DNA of 64,000 nt from Alphaproteobacteria bacterium (GCA_021775805.1 JAJFHD010000125.1:124001-188000); one strand, 5' to 3'. Positions 1 to 9,020 are shown, counted from the first letter of the stretch. The notes: generated by a model not told the origin, from the letters alone. Numbers and translations: made by a program.

Positions 1-754
1 CGCAAAGATCGGCATGAAGTGCCGGCTGGTCCAGGAAAGCTGGGTGCCGTTTCAGGATGCGGTTTATGACCGGGTAGGCAACATTCTCATGAGCCGGGTG
101 ATGGGGGCGGAAATCGAACTGGTCGACGAGGGGTTTGATATCGGCATTCGGGAGAGCTGGGAAAATGCCCTGGCGGACGTCAAGGCAAAGGGCGGTAAAC
201 CCTATGCGATACCCGCCGGCGCCTCGGTCCACAAATATGGCGGCCTCGGATTCGTCGGGTTTGCCGAGGAAGTGCGGGCGCAGGAAGCCGAGATGGGCAT
301 TACGTTCGACTATATTATCGTGTGTACAGTGACGGGCTCGACCCATGCAGGCATGCTGGTGGGGTTCGCCGCCGACGGCCGCGCGCGCAATGTCATCGGG
401 ATCGACGCGTCCGGGACACCGGAACAAACCAAACTGCAGGTTCTGGACATCGCCCGGAAGACGGCGGAACTCGTCGAACTCGGCAGCGATATCACCGCCG
501 ACGATGTAGTCCTCAACGAAGACTATGCCTATCCGCTCTACGGAGTACCGTCGGAGGAGACCAACGAGGCAATCAGGTTGTGTGCGCGCATGGAAGGCAT
601 GATGACCGATCCGGTCTACGAAGGCAAATCGATGCAGGGCATGATCGACCTGGTGCGTAAGGGGTTCTTCCCGGCCGGTTCAAAAGTGCTCTACGCCCAC
701 CTCGGCGGCGTGCCGGCGATAAACGGGTACAGTTACATCTACCGGAACGGGTAG
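1..754 (+). CDS. acdS: 1-aminocyclopropane-1-carboxylate deaminase (5'-truncated by window edge)
   Basis: This is the C-terminal part (about 250 residues) of a PLP-dependent ACC deaminase, which splits ACC into 2-oxobutyrate and ammonia. The open frame runs in from the window edge; the first visible ATG (14) is internal, since the family is about 340 residues long and the missing part carries the PLP lysine. The visible sequence aligns by eye over its whole length with Pseudomonas AcdS, including VCTVTGSTHAGM, VIGIDASGTPEQTK and YEGKSMQGMI. The Glu in the GVPSEET segment and the Leu in YAHLGG sit where ACC deaminases, but not D-cysteine desulfhydrases, have Glu and Leu. No AcdR-type regulator is visible; it would lie upstream. 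Confidence 0.93.
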   Translation, partial: AKIGMKCRLVQESWVPFQDAVYDRVGNILMSRVMGAEIELVDEGFDIGIRESWENALADVKAKGGKPYAIPAGASVHKYGGLGFVGFAEEVRAQEAEMGITFDYIIVCTVTGSTHAGMLVGFAADGRARNVIGIDASGTPEQTKLQVLDIARKTAELVELGSDITADDVVLNEDYAYPLYGVPSEETNEAIRLCARMEGMMTDPVYEGKSMQGMIDLVRKGFFPAGSKVLYAHLGGVPAINGYSYIYRNG

Positions 755-824
755 GGTTGTTCGGGAGTGCCGGCGCGATCGAACGGCGATGATGTTTGTT
801 CGCGTGGTTCAGACTCCAGACACA

Positions 825-850
825 ATCCTCCTCGGGCTTGACCGGAGGAT
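825..850. repeat. palindrome with GGGCTTGACC core
   Basis: Seven-base arms ATCCTCC (825-831) and GGAGGAT (844-850) flank a core that reads TCGGGCTTGACC. The core matches other palindromes in this window (23574, 23712, 25391, 40129). It lies in the 290-base gap 755-1044, which otherwise shows only the ribosome binding site of the next gene. Short palindromes with this core are common between genes in many alphaproteobacteria. Confidence 0.6.
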
Positions 851-1044
851 ACAAGGACGATCATCTGGATGAGATGCACGAGATACGCGCGTCGAGCGCG
901 CGCATGACAGGAAGTTGGACACGGGATACGGCTCCGGTTGCATCGGTTCTTCCTGGTTTGTGGCTGCATTGGAAACCCTGGCTTCGGAGAATGCGACGCT
1001 GTACGGTTTTCCGCAGCATCTACGGACAAACAGGGAGACTATCC

Positions 1045-1827
1045 ATGCAGCGGGACCCGGACAGCACCATCGCGATGGGAAGGCGTGGGCAGATCTGTTC
1101 GGGCATGGGGCTCGGGGTTTTGCTCATGGACGATGAGTACCCCGGATTTCCGGGCGACGTGCGCAATCCCAGCGGGTTTCCGTATCCGATACAGTACGAA
1201 ATCGTCGAGGGTGTCGACATCAAGCTCCTGAACTATTCGGGCGATGCCAGGGAGCGCGCTTTCGAGCCGATCCTGAAGGCGGCACAACGGCTCAAACGGG
1301 TAGGCGCGCGCGCGATCATCGGCGAGTGCGGCCACTTTTCCTACTTCCAGAAACGGCTTGCCGATGCGATTGACATCCCGGTTTTCATTTCAAGCCTGCT
1401 GCAGGTCTCCTGGGCTAAACAGGTGATCGGCCGCGACCGTATGGTCGGGGTCGTGGTGTCTCACACCGAACCGGTGACCGACGCCCATCTTGAAGCGGTC
1501 GGTGTCGTGCGTGACGACCGGATGGCCATTCGGGGCGCACGAAACGATGGCAAGTGTCCGGCCTTCGACGGACTCTGGCATGCTGAAAAACGCGCCGACC
1601 CGCCGCGTGCGGTGTTTGCCGACGCTGAAACCCAGTTCGTCAAGGTTTGTGTCGACTTCGCGACAGAGTATCCGAACATGGGCGCGATGGTAATCGAGTG
1701 CACCGGTTTTCCTCCGTTTGCGCAATCGGTTCAACGGGCGATCGACCTTCCGGTCTTCAGTTATGCGACGCTAATGGATTTTGCCAATTCCGCCGTCGCC
1801 CACCGCGGGTTTTCCGGTCACGTCTGA
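1045..1827 (+). CDS. Asp/Glu racemase-superfamily protein
   Basis: This encodes about 260 residues of the aspartate/glutamate/hydantoin racemase superfamily, cofactor-independent enzymes that use two cysteines. The two candidates sit in IIGECGHFSYF (N-terminal lobe) and VIECTGFPPF (C-terminal lobe). The frame is open from 796, but the ATG at 1045 is preferred because a GGGAGA ribosome binding site lies about 8 bases upstream and the upstream translation looks random. The early GVLLMDDEYPGFPGDVRN segment resembles a subgroup usually annotated only as racemase family, so the substrate is unknown. It lies downstream of acdS on the same strand, but the 290-base gap makes an operon uncertain. Confidence 0.8.
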   Translation: MQRDPDSTIAMGRRGQICSGMGLGVLLMDDEYPGFPGDVRNPSGFPYPIQYEIVEGVDIKLLNYSGDARERAFEPILKAAQRLKRVGARAIIGECGHFSYFQKRLADAIDIPVFISSLLQVSWAKQVIGRDRMVGVVVSHTEPVTDAHLEAVGVVRDDRMAIRGARNDGKCPAFDGLWHAEKRADPPRAVFADAETQFVKVCVDFATEYPNMGAMVIECTGFPPFAQSVQRAIDLPVFSYATLMDFANSAVAHRGFSGHV

Positions 1828-1829
1828 CT

Positions 1830-2723
1830 TCAGTTCCTGAGTTTCATGAAGTCGATGAACACACGCAGCACCTCGATATTTGCATTCGCCTTGGGATAAT
1901 AGAGGAAGTGCCCGGGTTCCTGTACGGCGTAGTCGTCAAGAACGCTTTGCAGTTTGCCTGTAGCCAACTCGTTCTCGATATTGGCGCGGAACAGCCAGCC
2001 GATGCCGAGGCCGTCACGCACGGCGCTGATCAGAGCACTGGTGCTGTTGACAATCAAGCGGCCTTTGACATCAACCGTGGTTACGCCTTCAGGTCCATTG
2101 AACTCCCAGTCGGCGATCCTCTTGGAGGCGATGTAGCGATAGCGAATGCAATTATGCTTCAGAAGGTCTTCCGGGCGTTCTGGTCGGCCGTGTTTGTCCA
2201 GGTATGCAGAGCTTGCAAAGAAAACCTGTTTCAACGGGGGTGTCAGGCGCACCGCAATCATGTCGTCGCGAATGTGACTTCCGGACCTGACTCCCGCATG
2301 GAAGCTCTCGGTGACAATGTCTTCAAAGGCTTCATTAAACGACAGTTCAAGCTCGATCTCCGGATACGCGACCTGAAATGCCGATAGTTTCTTTGCAATG
2401 GTGAGTTCATAGGCAAAGTAGGGCAGGGTGACCCTGACCGACCCCTTTCTGACATGACTGGAGGCGCGCGCTTCTTCCAGCGCTTCTTCCAGTTGCGTCA
2501 CGGCAGGTTGTGCCCTGGCCAGGAGCGCGCGCCCGGCGTCAGTCAACTTCACCGACCGGGTCGTTCTGAGAAACAGTGCTGTGCCCAGCCGTTCCTCGAG
2601 AGTTTTCAACTGATAACTTATCGCCGGTGATCGGACCCCCAATGCTTCGGACGCCCGCTTCAGAGATCCATGTCTTGCGACCGCCAGAAACACCTCGATA
2701 CCGCTGATCGGTAACTTTCCCAT
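1830..2723 (-). CDS. LysR-family transcriptional regulator
   Basis: This is a 297-residue regulator with an N-terminal winged helix-turn-helix (about residues 5-65, including GSLKRASEALGVRSPAISYQ) and a two-lobed effector-binding domain. The length is normal. It is transcribed divergently from the EamA transporter at 2853 across 129 bases, the usual layout for a LysR protein controlling its neighbour, so that transporter is the likely target. Its 3' end lies 2 bases from the racemase-family gene, which is convergent. The inducer cannot be read from the sequence. Confidence 0.92.
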   Translation of the reverse strand: MGKLPISGIEVFLAVARHGSLKRASEALGVRSPAISYQLKTLEERLGTALFLRTTRSVKLTDAGRALLARAQPAVTQLEEALEEARASSHVRKGSVRVTLPYFAYELTIAKKLSAFQVAYPEIELELSFNEAFEDIVTESFHAGVRSGSHIRDDMIAVRLTPPLKQVFFASSAYLDKHGRPERPEDLLKHNCIRYRYIASKRIADWEFNGPEGVTTVDVKGRLIVNSTSALISAVRDGLGIGWLFRANIENELATGKLQSVLDDYAVQEPGHFLYYPKANANIEVLRVFIDFMKLRN

Positions 2724-2852
2724 TATTTGAATTTTGTTATTTCTAATATCGAATTATGCCGTCTACACGAAACTATCGCCATGGCTTATACCGGTCAATT
2801 GTGATGATGCGGCGACGAGATCCGTCGGTCGAAGTGAAAAGGGGAGGCGAAG
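2724..2852. promoter_or_regulatory. divergent LysR/EamA promoter region
   Basis: This intergenic stretch separates the LysR start codon from the EamA start. The part nearest lysR (about 2724-2758) is much richer in A+T than its surroundings, with GAATT repeated at about 2730 and 2751 around TTCTAATATC, as expected for overlapping promoters and LysR boxes. No single operator can be fixed by eye. Confidence 0.4.
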
Positions 2853-3773
2853 GTGGCAGAAAGTACCCTGCCCAGTCGTGACAACACCAAAATCGCCGTG
2901 GCGGCAATCGTTTTTGCGGTCTTTGCATTGTCGCTCGGCGATGCCGCGATCAAGCAGATCAGCGCTGACTTTGTCCTATGGCAGATCTTCGTCGTCCGCT
3001 CACTGATCGCCGTTCCCGTATTGATTGCCGTCATTAAATTCAGATATCCGTCTCTACGACTCCTTCCGGAAGCTACTGGCTGGACCGCAGCGCGCAGCGC
3101 GATGCTCACCTTCATGTGGCTGGCCTACTACGTTGCCCTGCCTCACTTGGCGCTCTCGGTTGCGGCTTCGGTCTACTATGTCCTTCCCATATTCATCACG
3201 CTGTTCGCGGCCCTGTTTATCGGTGACCGGATCGGCAAAGTGGGCTGGATCGCGGTGGTGATCGGGTTCGCCGGGGTGCTGGTAATCCTGCGACCAAAGG
3301 TGAGCGACTTTAACGCCTACGCCTTGCTGCCCCTGGTCTCGGCGATCCTTTATGCCCTTGCAATGATCCTGACACGCACAAAATGCAGGACCGAACACCC
3401 GTTGATCCTGGCGTTGTCGCTGAACGTTTGTTTCGTTGTGTTTGGCCTGACGGCGACTGCACTTTCGGATCTTGCGGACCCGACGCCTTCTACAACCGAC
3501 CTGTATCCGTTTTTGCTGGGAGAGTGGAGTATGATGGGATCAAAGGAGTTCCTGGCAATGGGCCTCCTGGCGACGGCAATTGTCATCGGTAGTGTCGCGT
3601 CTGCGATTGCCTATCAATCGGGGCGGTCGTCGACGGTGGCGACGTTTGATTTCTCCTACCTGGTGTTCGCCGCCACATGGGGCTTTCTGTTTTTTGGCGA
3701 GGTGCCGGATGCGCTGACTTTGCTGGGGATGGTATTGATTTTCACCGCTGGCGTCCTGGCGGTTCGGAACTGA
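2853..3773 (+). CDS. EamA/DMT-family transporter
   Basis: This is a 306-residue inner-membrane protein of the drug/metabolite transporter superfamily, with ten predicted helices in two EamA repeats (about residues 15-145 and 160-305). Typical features are the GDAAIKQISADF segment in helix 1 and the end-of-repeat pattern GFAGVLVILRPK. It starts at GTG with GGGGAGG 6 bases upstream. The family exports amino acids, purines or other small metabolites; the substrate here is unknown. Regulation by the divergent LysR protein is likely. Confidence 0.9.
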   Translation: MAESTLPSRDNTKIAVAAIVFAVFALSLGDAAIKQISADFVLWQIFVVRSLIAVPVLIAVIKFRYPSLRLLPEATGWTAARSAMLTFMWLAYYVALPHLALSVAASVYYVLPIFITLFAALFIGDRIGKVGWIAVVIGFAGVLVILRPKVSDFNAYALLPLVSAILYALAMILTRTKCRTEHPLILALSLNVCFVVFGLTATALSDLADPTPSTTDLYPFLLGEWSMMGSKEFLAMGLLATAIVIGSVASAIAYQSGRSSTVATFDFSYLVFAATWGFLFFGEVPDALTLLGMVLIFTAGVLAVRN

Positions 3774-3875
3774 GATGTTGTGGCCACGTTTATGTGAACA
3801 CCATGCCGCTTCACCAATGACAGCAACCTGCCTTATGATCGCCTTGCAATTGCAACGCCTTTGGGAGGTATCACT

Positions 3876-4745
3876 ATGCGCACGATGTTTACCGGTCTGG
3901 TTCTGGCACTCTCGCTATCGTTCCTGTCGATGGTGTCCACTGGACCTGTCCAGGCGCAGGAAGCAAAACGGTCGATTACTCAGATCAAGGGGGACCTCTA
4001 CCGGTTTCAGAACAACTTTCATTATTCCGTGTTCTATGTGACGCCCGATGGCGTGATTGCCACTGATCCGATCAATGCCGAAGCCGCCACATGGCTGAAG
4101 GCGGAAATCAAGAAACGCTTCGACAAACCGATCAAGTACGTTGTCTACAGCCATGATCACCGCGACCACATTGCAGGCGGAGAGGTCTTTGCAGCCGACG
4201 GCGCCGTTGTCATTTCGCACCGCAAGGCCAAGAAGGTGATCAAGGGCGAAAAGCGGCCGACGGCTGTGCCCAACATCACGTTCAAGCGCAAACTCGATCT
4301 CGAGCTTGGCGGCAAACTTGTCGAACTGCACTATGTCGGCAAGAACCATTCCAACAACATGATCGTCATGCGGTTTCCGGCCGAAGGCGTTTTGTTTGCT
4401 GTCGATTTCATCCCGGTAAAGGCGGTTGCCTTCAAGAACCTGCCCGACGCATATCTGCCGCAGTGGATCCGGTCGCTCAAGCGGGTCGAAGACATGGACT
4501 TCGACATCCTGGCGCCCGGACACGGAGCTCTGGGCACAAAAGCCGACGTGACCTTGTTCAGGAACTACATGACCGACTTGTACGACCAGGTTCTGGCAGC
4601 GGCACGGGCCGGCAAATCGCTTGAGGAAACCAAGACTTCCGTGGATTTGTCCAAGTACAAGGACATGGCCATGTTCGAAAAATGGGGACCGCTCAACATC
4701 GAAGGCGCCTACACGCTGATTCAGCTGAACCGGCGGGGGAACTGA
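3876..4745 (+). CDS. secreted metallo-beta-lactamase-fold hydrolase
   Basis: This is a 289-residue MBL-fold protein. The zinc motif HxHxDH appears as SHDHRDHIAGG; further metal ligands are the His in GKNHSNN, the Asp in FAVDFIP and the His in LAPGHG. The N-terminus is a signal peptide ending near VQAQEAK, so the protein should act in the periplasm. The frame is open from a TTG at 3861, but the ATG at 3876 has GGGAGGT 6 bases upstream. It resembles quinoprotein-relay or hydrolase subgroups of the family; the substrate is unknown. It has no close operon partner. Confidence 0.87.
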   Translation: MRTMFTGLVLALSLSFLSMVSTGPVQAQEAKRSITQIKGDLYRFQNNFHYSVFYVTPDGVIATDPINAEAATWLKAEIKKRFDKPIKYVVYSHDHRDHIAGGEVFAADGAVVISHRKAKKVIKGEKRPTAVPNITFKRKLDLELGGKLVELHYVGKNHSNNMIVMRFPAEGVLFAVDFIPVKAVAFKNLPDAYLPQWIRSLKRVEDMDFDILAPGHGALGTKADVTLFRNYMTDLYDQVLAAARAGKSLEETKTSVDLSKYKDMAMFEKWGPLNIEGAYTLIQLNRRGN

Positions 4746-4849
4746 GCCTGAGAGCGGGCGCCTGACATATCCGGGAATGTGCTCAAACGCCTGGCGTCGG
4801 CTATGTCACCGGAATTCAAAGTTTTTGGGAAACCGGTTCCGGAGGCTCC

Positions 4850-5614
4850 GTGGGAAAGTACAAGTCATATGTCATCTGCGGGACGCCCAGGACCGGGAGC
4901 ACTCTCTTGTGCGATCTGCTTGCCTCGACCGGCGTGGCAGGCAAACCGGATTCGTTCTTTCACCGCCCGTCGATTTCCTGGTGGGCCCGGCATTGGAACG
5001 TTCCGGAGTCACTGAGCGCGCAAGACTTCAACCGTGCCTATCTGGAGGCCATGCTGCGGGAAGGCGATGGCGGGACCGGTATTTTCGGACTTAGGCTGAT
5101 GCGGGAAAATATCGACGAGGTCATGGCGCGCTTCGACACCCTTTATCCGAACATGTCCGACGATGCCGCGCGGTTCGAAAGAGTCCTTGGCCCCACGCTC
5201 TACATCCATCTTTCCCGAAGCGACAAGGTTGCACAAGCAGTCTCGCTGGTTAAGGCCTCGCAATCCGGTCTGTGGCACATGGCGCCGGACGGGACCGAGC
5301 GGGAGAGACTTGCACCGCCCAGGGTTCCGGTCTACGACCGCGACCGGATCAGGCAAGAAGTCGCGGAGCTGGACGCGTATGACACCGCCTGGAACGAGTG
5401 GTTCGAGCGTCACTCGATAGATCCGGTTCGCGTCACTTACGAAGCCCTGTCTGATGAGCCCAAGTCGGTTCTGGCAGGTGTTCTGGCGCGTCTCGGCCTT
5501 GATCTGGCGTTGTCTGATCGTGCTGTGCCGGGTGTTGCCAAGCTGGCAGACGACGTAAGTCTTGAGTGGATCCACCGCTTCAGGTCGGAAGAAGATTGCC
5601 GGGATCTTAAATGA
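4850..5614 (+). CDS. Stf0-family sulfotransferase-like protein
   Basis: This 254-residue protein starts at GTG behind a closely spaced GGAGG. The N-terminal TPRTGSTLLCDLLASTG segment is the PAPS 5'-phosphosulfate loop of Stf0-type (trehalose 2-sulfotransferase-like) enzymes, and KPDSFFHRPSISWW fits the conserved segment that follows. A middle R/K-rich part (HLSRSDKVAQAVSL) matches the 3'-phosphate-binding region. The acceptor is unknown: no sugar or lipid synthesis genes are nearby. Family assignment is good, substrate assignment is not possible. Confidence 0.82.
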   Translation: MGKYKSYVICGTPRTGSTLLCDLLASTGVAGKPDSFFHRPSISWWARHWNVPESLSAQDFNRAYLEAMLREGDGGTGIFGLRLMRENIDEVMARFDTLYPNMSDDAARFERVLGPTLYIHLSRSDKVAQAVSLVKASQSGLWHMAPDGTERERLAPPRVPVYDRDRIRQEVAELDAYDTAWNEWFERHSIDPVRVTYEALSDEPKSVLAGVLARLGLDLALSDRAVPGVAKLADDVSLEWIHRFRSEEDCRDLK

Positions 5615-5668
5615 GTACACCACTCAGGTGACCGCGAGAGTTTCAAGCTTGCGTATTTTGCCGAAACA

Positions 5669-6082
5669 TCAGGCTGCCGGCTGCGTTCTTTCGATTTCCA
5701 CACCAACGCTGCGGGCATCGGGGAAGGCGTCCGGTTTTTCAATCCGGATGCGAGCGGACAGAACGCGGGGGTCTTCCAGACACTGTGCCGCGATCTTCTC
5801 GGCCATGGTTTCCACCAGATTGACATGACCATCCGAAACGATGGCCTTGACCCGGTTGACCACTTCTTCATAGCAGACGACGCCGGCGAGATCGTCTTCG
5901 TGGGACTGTCCTGCCTCGCTGACGGTCAGATCGACATTGACCACGATCTTCTGGGATGCCTGCTTTTCATGTTCGTAGACGCCAATGACCGCGTCGATCT
6001 CAAGGTCACGGACAAAAACATGACGGATGGCGCGCAGCGCGTCGGCTATTCTGGGCGGACCTGATTTCAGGGTCTGGTTCAT
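5669..6082 (-). CDS. dihydroneopterin aldolase / epimerase family (FolB or FolX)
   Basis: This is a 137-residue pterin enzyme of the FolB/FolX tunnelling fold. The segment IDAVIGVYEHEKQASQ holds the catalytic Glu region and IEKPDAFPDA the catalytic Lys. The frame is open to 6178, but the ATG at 6082 has GGCGAGG 8 bases upstream and removes an unrelated extension. It is last in an operon after a PTR1/FolM-like reductase. FolB makes 6-hydroxymethyldihydropterin for folate; FolX epimerises dihydroneopterin triphosphate for monapterin. The FolM-like partner keeps FolX open, so no symbol is given. Confidence 0.85.
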   Translation of the reverse strand: MNQTLKSGPPRIADALRAIRHVFVRDLEIDAVIGVYEHEKQASQKIVVNVDLTVSEAGQSHEDDLAGVVCYEEVVNRVKAIVSDGHVNLVETMAEKIAAQCLEDPRVLSARIRIEKPDAFPDARSVGVEIERTQPAA

Positions 6083-6192
6083 GACACTTGCCTCGCCAAG
6101 TACGGGGACGAAGGTGCCCCTAGTAACATCATCGTGCCTCAGGGCAGGGGCGCACTGCCGCTGAAATACGATACACACGTTGCCAAAAGCGA

Positions 6193-6969
6193 CTATTCCC
6201 GCGTCGACATGACGTCAGGTGTCTGCCAGGCGAGATGTTGTCCGCCGTCCAGAGCGATCATCTGACCGGTCATGGACCTGGAAGACAGTATAAACTGAAC
6301 TGCCTCGCAGATCTCTTCCGGCGTCGGGCCGTGGCCCAAAGGAACAGCTTTCGCCTGCCTGTCGAAATCTTCGCTGGATTGGCGTTTATTGGCCATCGTC
6401 GGGCCCAGGCCAATCCCGTTTACGCGGATCTTCGGGGCAAGGGCCTGGGCCATTGTCTGGGTAGCTGTCCACAAGGCGGACTTGCTGACGGTGTAGGAAA
6501 AAAAGTGGGGAGTCAGCCGCCAGGCACGCTGGTCGATCATGTTTATGATGACCCCATTGCCGTCGTCGGGACACTGTCTGGCGAAGGCTTGACCCAACAG
6601 TACGGGTGCCCGCAAATTGACATTGAGGTGCTCGTCCCACCCTTGAGCGGTGACATTGGTCAGATCATCGTTTTCGAATACGGAAGCGTTGTTTATCAGG
6701 CACGTGATTGTGCCGCGCCACGACGTGCAGGCATCGAAAATACGTTCTGCTGCATCGGGCAGACTGAGGTCGGCTTGAATCGCGAGAGCCTGTCCGCCGG
6801 TATTGCAAATATGGTCCGCCAGTTCCTGGGCCTGTGTGCCTGAACTGTTGCAGTGAACCACAACCCGCCACCCCCTGGCCGCCAGATCCAGAGCCATGGC
6901 TCGGCCGATCCGGATCGCGGCGCCGGTTACCAGGACAGTTTTGTCATGGAGCGTCTGGGAATTCTGCAT
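6193..6969 (-). CDS. FolM/PTR1-like pteridine reductase (SDR)
   Basis: This is a 258-residue short-chain dehydrogenase. It has TGAAIRIGRAMA for NADPH binding, NNAS, and an active site in which Asp (NMIDQRAW) stands 13 residues before Tyr (FSYTVSK), with Lys four further on. That Asp-Tyr-Lys spacing is that of pteridine reductase PTR1 (D181, Y194, K198), and the C-terminal ALDGGQHLAW resembles E. coli FolM. The likely job is reduction of dihydromonapterin, dihydrobiopterin or dihydrofolate. It starts 8 bases after the antiporter stop and precedes the FolB/FolX gene, so context agrees. Confidence 0.82.
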   Translation of the reverse strand: MQNSQTLHDKTVLVTGAAIRIGRAMALDLAARGWRVVVHCNSSGTQAQELADHICNTGGQALAIQADLSLPDAAERIFDACTSWRGTITCLINNASVFENDDLTNVTAQGWDEHLNVNLRAPVLLGQAFARQCPDDGNGVIINMIDQRAWRLTPHFFSYTVSKSALWTATQTMAQALAPKIRVNGIGLGPTMANKRQSSEDFDRQAKAVPLGHGPTPEEICEAVQFILSSRSMTGQMIALDGGQHLAWQTPDVMSTRE

Positions 6970-6977
6970 GGCTGAAT

Positions 6978-7973
6978 TTAGTTTGCAATGGCTGCGACAG
7001 CATCAATCTCTGGCGACAATATAGAATAGATATAGGCCACGTATGCCACAAGAAATGCGGTTGCAGGAACCTTTGTTATGGCGCCGCCTTTCAGGGCGAA
7101 AGGAATGATGAGGGCCGAGGTCGCGAGCATAATCCACAGGTCGTATCGCAAAAACTCTTCCGGGATCGGAATCGGTGCGAGCATGGAAGTCACACCCATG
7201 ATTGCCAGAAGGTTGAACAGGTTGCTGCCCAGGACGTTGCCAACCGCCAGGCCGCAATGACCGCGCAGGGCGGCGGCAAGCGTTGTCGCCAGTTCCGGCA
7301 GAGACGTGCCCAACGCGATCAGTGTCAGGCCGATTGCGGCTTCCGAAACACCAAAACTCATGGCGATTCCGGTGCCGTTCTCGACAATCAGATGGGCGCC
7401 CAATGGCAGTCCCACGAGGCCTGCCGCCATGAAGCCCGCGATGATCATTGGCGAATGGGGCAGACCGGCGACGCCGTCGATATCCTCGAGGCTTGCTTCT
7501 CCGGCTTCTTCATTCAGGCTCTTGTCACGGCCTTCGCCGACGCGGCGGCCGGACTCGACCAGGAACAAGACGATCAGGCCGAATAGGATAATGCCGTGCC
7601 ACAGCTGCAACGGACCCATGAAACAAAGTGCGATGAAGATCAGACTGGCACCCAGGACGTACATCGTGTTGCGCCCGATATACGGTTGGTTGCAGTAGGT
7701 CGGCGCGATCAGGGCAGGCAGGCCCAGGACCAGCAGAACGTTGGCAATGTTGCTGCCAACCACGTTGCCGATCGAAATGCCCGGAAGCCCGGCGACGGCC
7801 GCGCGGACCGAGACGACAAGTTCAGGGGCCGATGTTCCGAAGGCGACCACCGTCAGTCCGATCACCAGTGCGGGAATTCCCAGTCTGACGGCAAGTGCCA
7901 CGGCACCTCTGACGAGAAGGTCACCGCTGAACAGCAGGATGACAAACCCTCCAAAGAGGCCGAGATAGACCAT
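6978..7973 (-). CDS. calcium/sodium antiporter (CaCA family)
   Basis: This 331-residue membrane protein of the cation/Ca2+ exchanger superfamily has two inverted halves. The alpha-1 repeat carries VAFGTSAPELVVS and alpha-2 carries IALGTSLPELATT; these Glu residues bind Ca2+. A charged cytoplasmic loop (about residues 140-175) separates the halves. It resembles E. coli YrbG. It is the first gene of an operon with the pteridine reductase and FolB/FolX genes, with no obvious functional link to them. Confidence 0.93.
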   Translation of the reverse strand: MVYLGLFGGFVILLFSGDLLVRGAVALAVRLGIPALVIGLTVVAFGTSAPELVVSVRAAVAGLPGISIGNVVGSNIANVLLVLGLPALIAPTYCNQPYIGRNTMYVLGASLIFIALCFMGPLQLWHGIILFGLIVLFLVESGRRVGEGRDKSLNEEAGEASLEDIDGVAGLPHSPMIIAGFMAAGLVGLPLGAHLIVENGTGIAMSFGVSEAAIGLTLIALGTSLPELATTLAAALRGHCGLAVGNVLGSNLFNLLAIMGVTSMLAPIPIPEEFLRYDLWIMLATSALIIPFALKGGAITKVPATAFLVAYVAYIYSILSPEIDAVAAIAN

Positions 7974-8331
7974 GCACCGTATCCGTTTTCAAATTTCCTG
8001 CGGCAAGGCGCACTGTGTTTGATACCCCTTCACTGAGAAGGAAGCCCTCACATTTTCAGCCCACGCAACCACCACAGCCGTGCCCTTGTCGCCTCTATAT
8101 GGGATCTGGATACCGAAACAAAAGAAGGGGCAGGGCAAAAAGTTCCCGAATTTGGCAGACAAAATGTGCTTTTTGTGATTTCCGGCTCGAACCGTGACTT
8201 TTTTGCCGATATCTAATCGCGACCGGAACGGCAAGCATATCAAAAATATACCAAGTTTTTACCTTAAAGACCGACAAACAGAGAGCCGGTCCATTTGTTG
8301 GAATCGGCAGCTGGAAGGAAAAGTCGGTTTG
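7974..8331. other. 358-base intergenic region, divergent promoters
   Basis: This gap lies between the antiporter operon (leftward) and the outer-membrane barrel gene (rightward). The right half is A/T-rich (for example CAAAAATATACC near 8240-8250), suggesting promoter DNA. I found no tRNA, terminator or convincing small gene. A sequence resembling a tRNA T-loop near 8185 does not form a T-arm. Confidence 0.4.
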
Positions 8332-8997
8332 ATGGCGCGTATCCTGTGCGGTGTAGTTGCCGGTGTCGTGGCTTTGGCTCTTGGCGGCCAGGTTGCGCTT
8401 GCGTCCGACTTGCCGCCTGAGACAACGTTTCCGATAGATGAGCCCGTCACGGTTGAAACGGCTGGCGATCGCGGCGGCGACTGGGCGGTGACGGTTTATG
8501 GCGGTCTTGTCAGCGAAAACAAGTTCAGCCGCCTCTTGTTCACACCCTGGGATGCTGAAGTGGACGAGGACACGCCCTGGCTTGGCCTGTCGCTTTCCAA
8601 ACGGATGTGGACCTGGGGCGAGGATATTGCGTTCGAACTGGAGGGCGGCGCCGGCTATCGTTTTGGCGACGAGAAAACTGGAGAGTTTTGGGGTGCGCTT
8701 TACACGCGCTATGACGGTTTTTTCTGGAACGATACGATCTATACGACAATTGCCGGAAGCACAGGGCTCAACTACGCCACCCGGGTATCGCCATTCGAAC
8801 GCAACAAGAGAGACGGCGGCGCCAAGTTACTGCATTATTTCGCGCCCGAAATCACGTTCGCCGATCCCGACGACAAGAATCTGGAGCTCGTGGTCAGGCT
8901 GCATCACCGTTCGGGCGTGTTCGGCCTTTTCGACGGCGTTTCAAGCGGCACCAACACGGTCACGCTGGGCCTGCGTAAGCGGTTCAACACCTGGTGA
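8332..8997 (+). CDS. outer-membrane beta-barrel protein, possibly PagL-like
   Basis: This 221-residue protein has a signal peptide (helix VVAGVVALALGGQVALA, cleavage near ALAS) and alternating amphipathic strands rich in Tyr/Trp. It ends in an aromatic residue (KRFNTW), the usual signal for outer-membrane insertion. Near the C-terminus, RLHHRSGVFGLF followed by SSGTN resembles the His-x-Ser region of lipid A 3-O-deacylase PagL relatives, but I cannot confirm the rest of the triad. The frame is open from 8194; the ATG at 8332 precedes the signal peptide and has AAGGA 12 bases upstream. It converges on the catabolic operon. Confidence 0.75.
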   Translation: MARILCGVVAGVVALALGGQVALASDLPPETTFPIDEPVTVETAGDRGGDWAVTVYGGLVSENKFSRLLFTPWDAEVDEDTPWLGLSLSKRMWTWGEDIAFELEGGAGYRFGDEKTGEFWGALYTRYDGFFWNDTIYTTIAGSTGLNYATRVSPFERNKRDGGAKLLHYFAPEITFADPDDKNLELVVRLHHRSGVFGLFDGVSSGTNTVTLGLRKRFNTW

Positions 8998-9020
8998 CGT
9001 GATCGACCGCACAATCGGCT

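Noticed and set aside
8160..8200. GGTTCGAGCC on the minus strand, resembling a tRNA T-loop
   Set aside because: The flanking bases do not pair as a T-arm and no anticodon or D-arm follows; no tRNA here.
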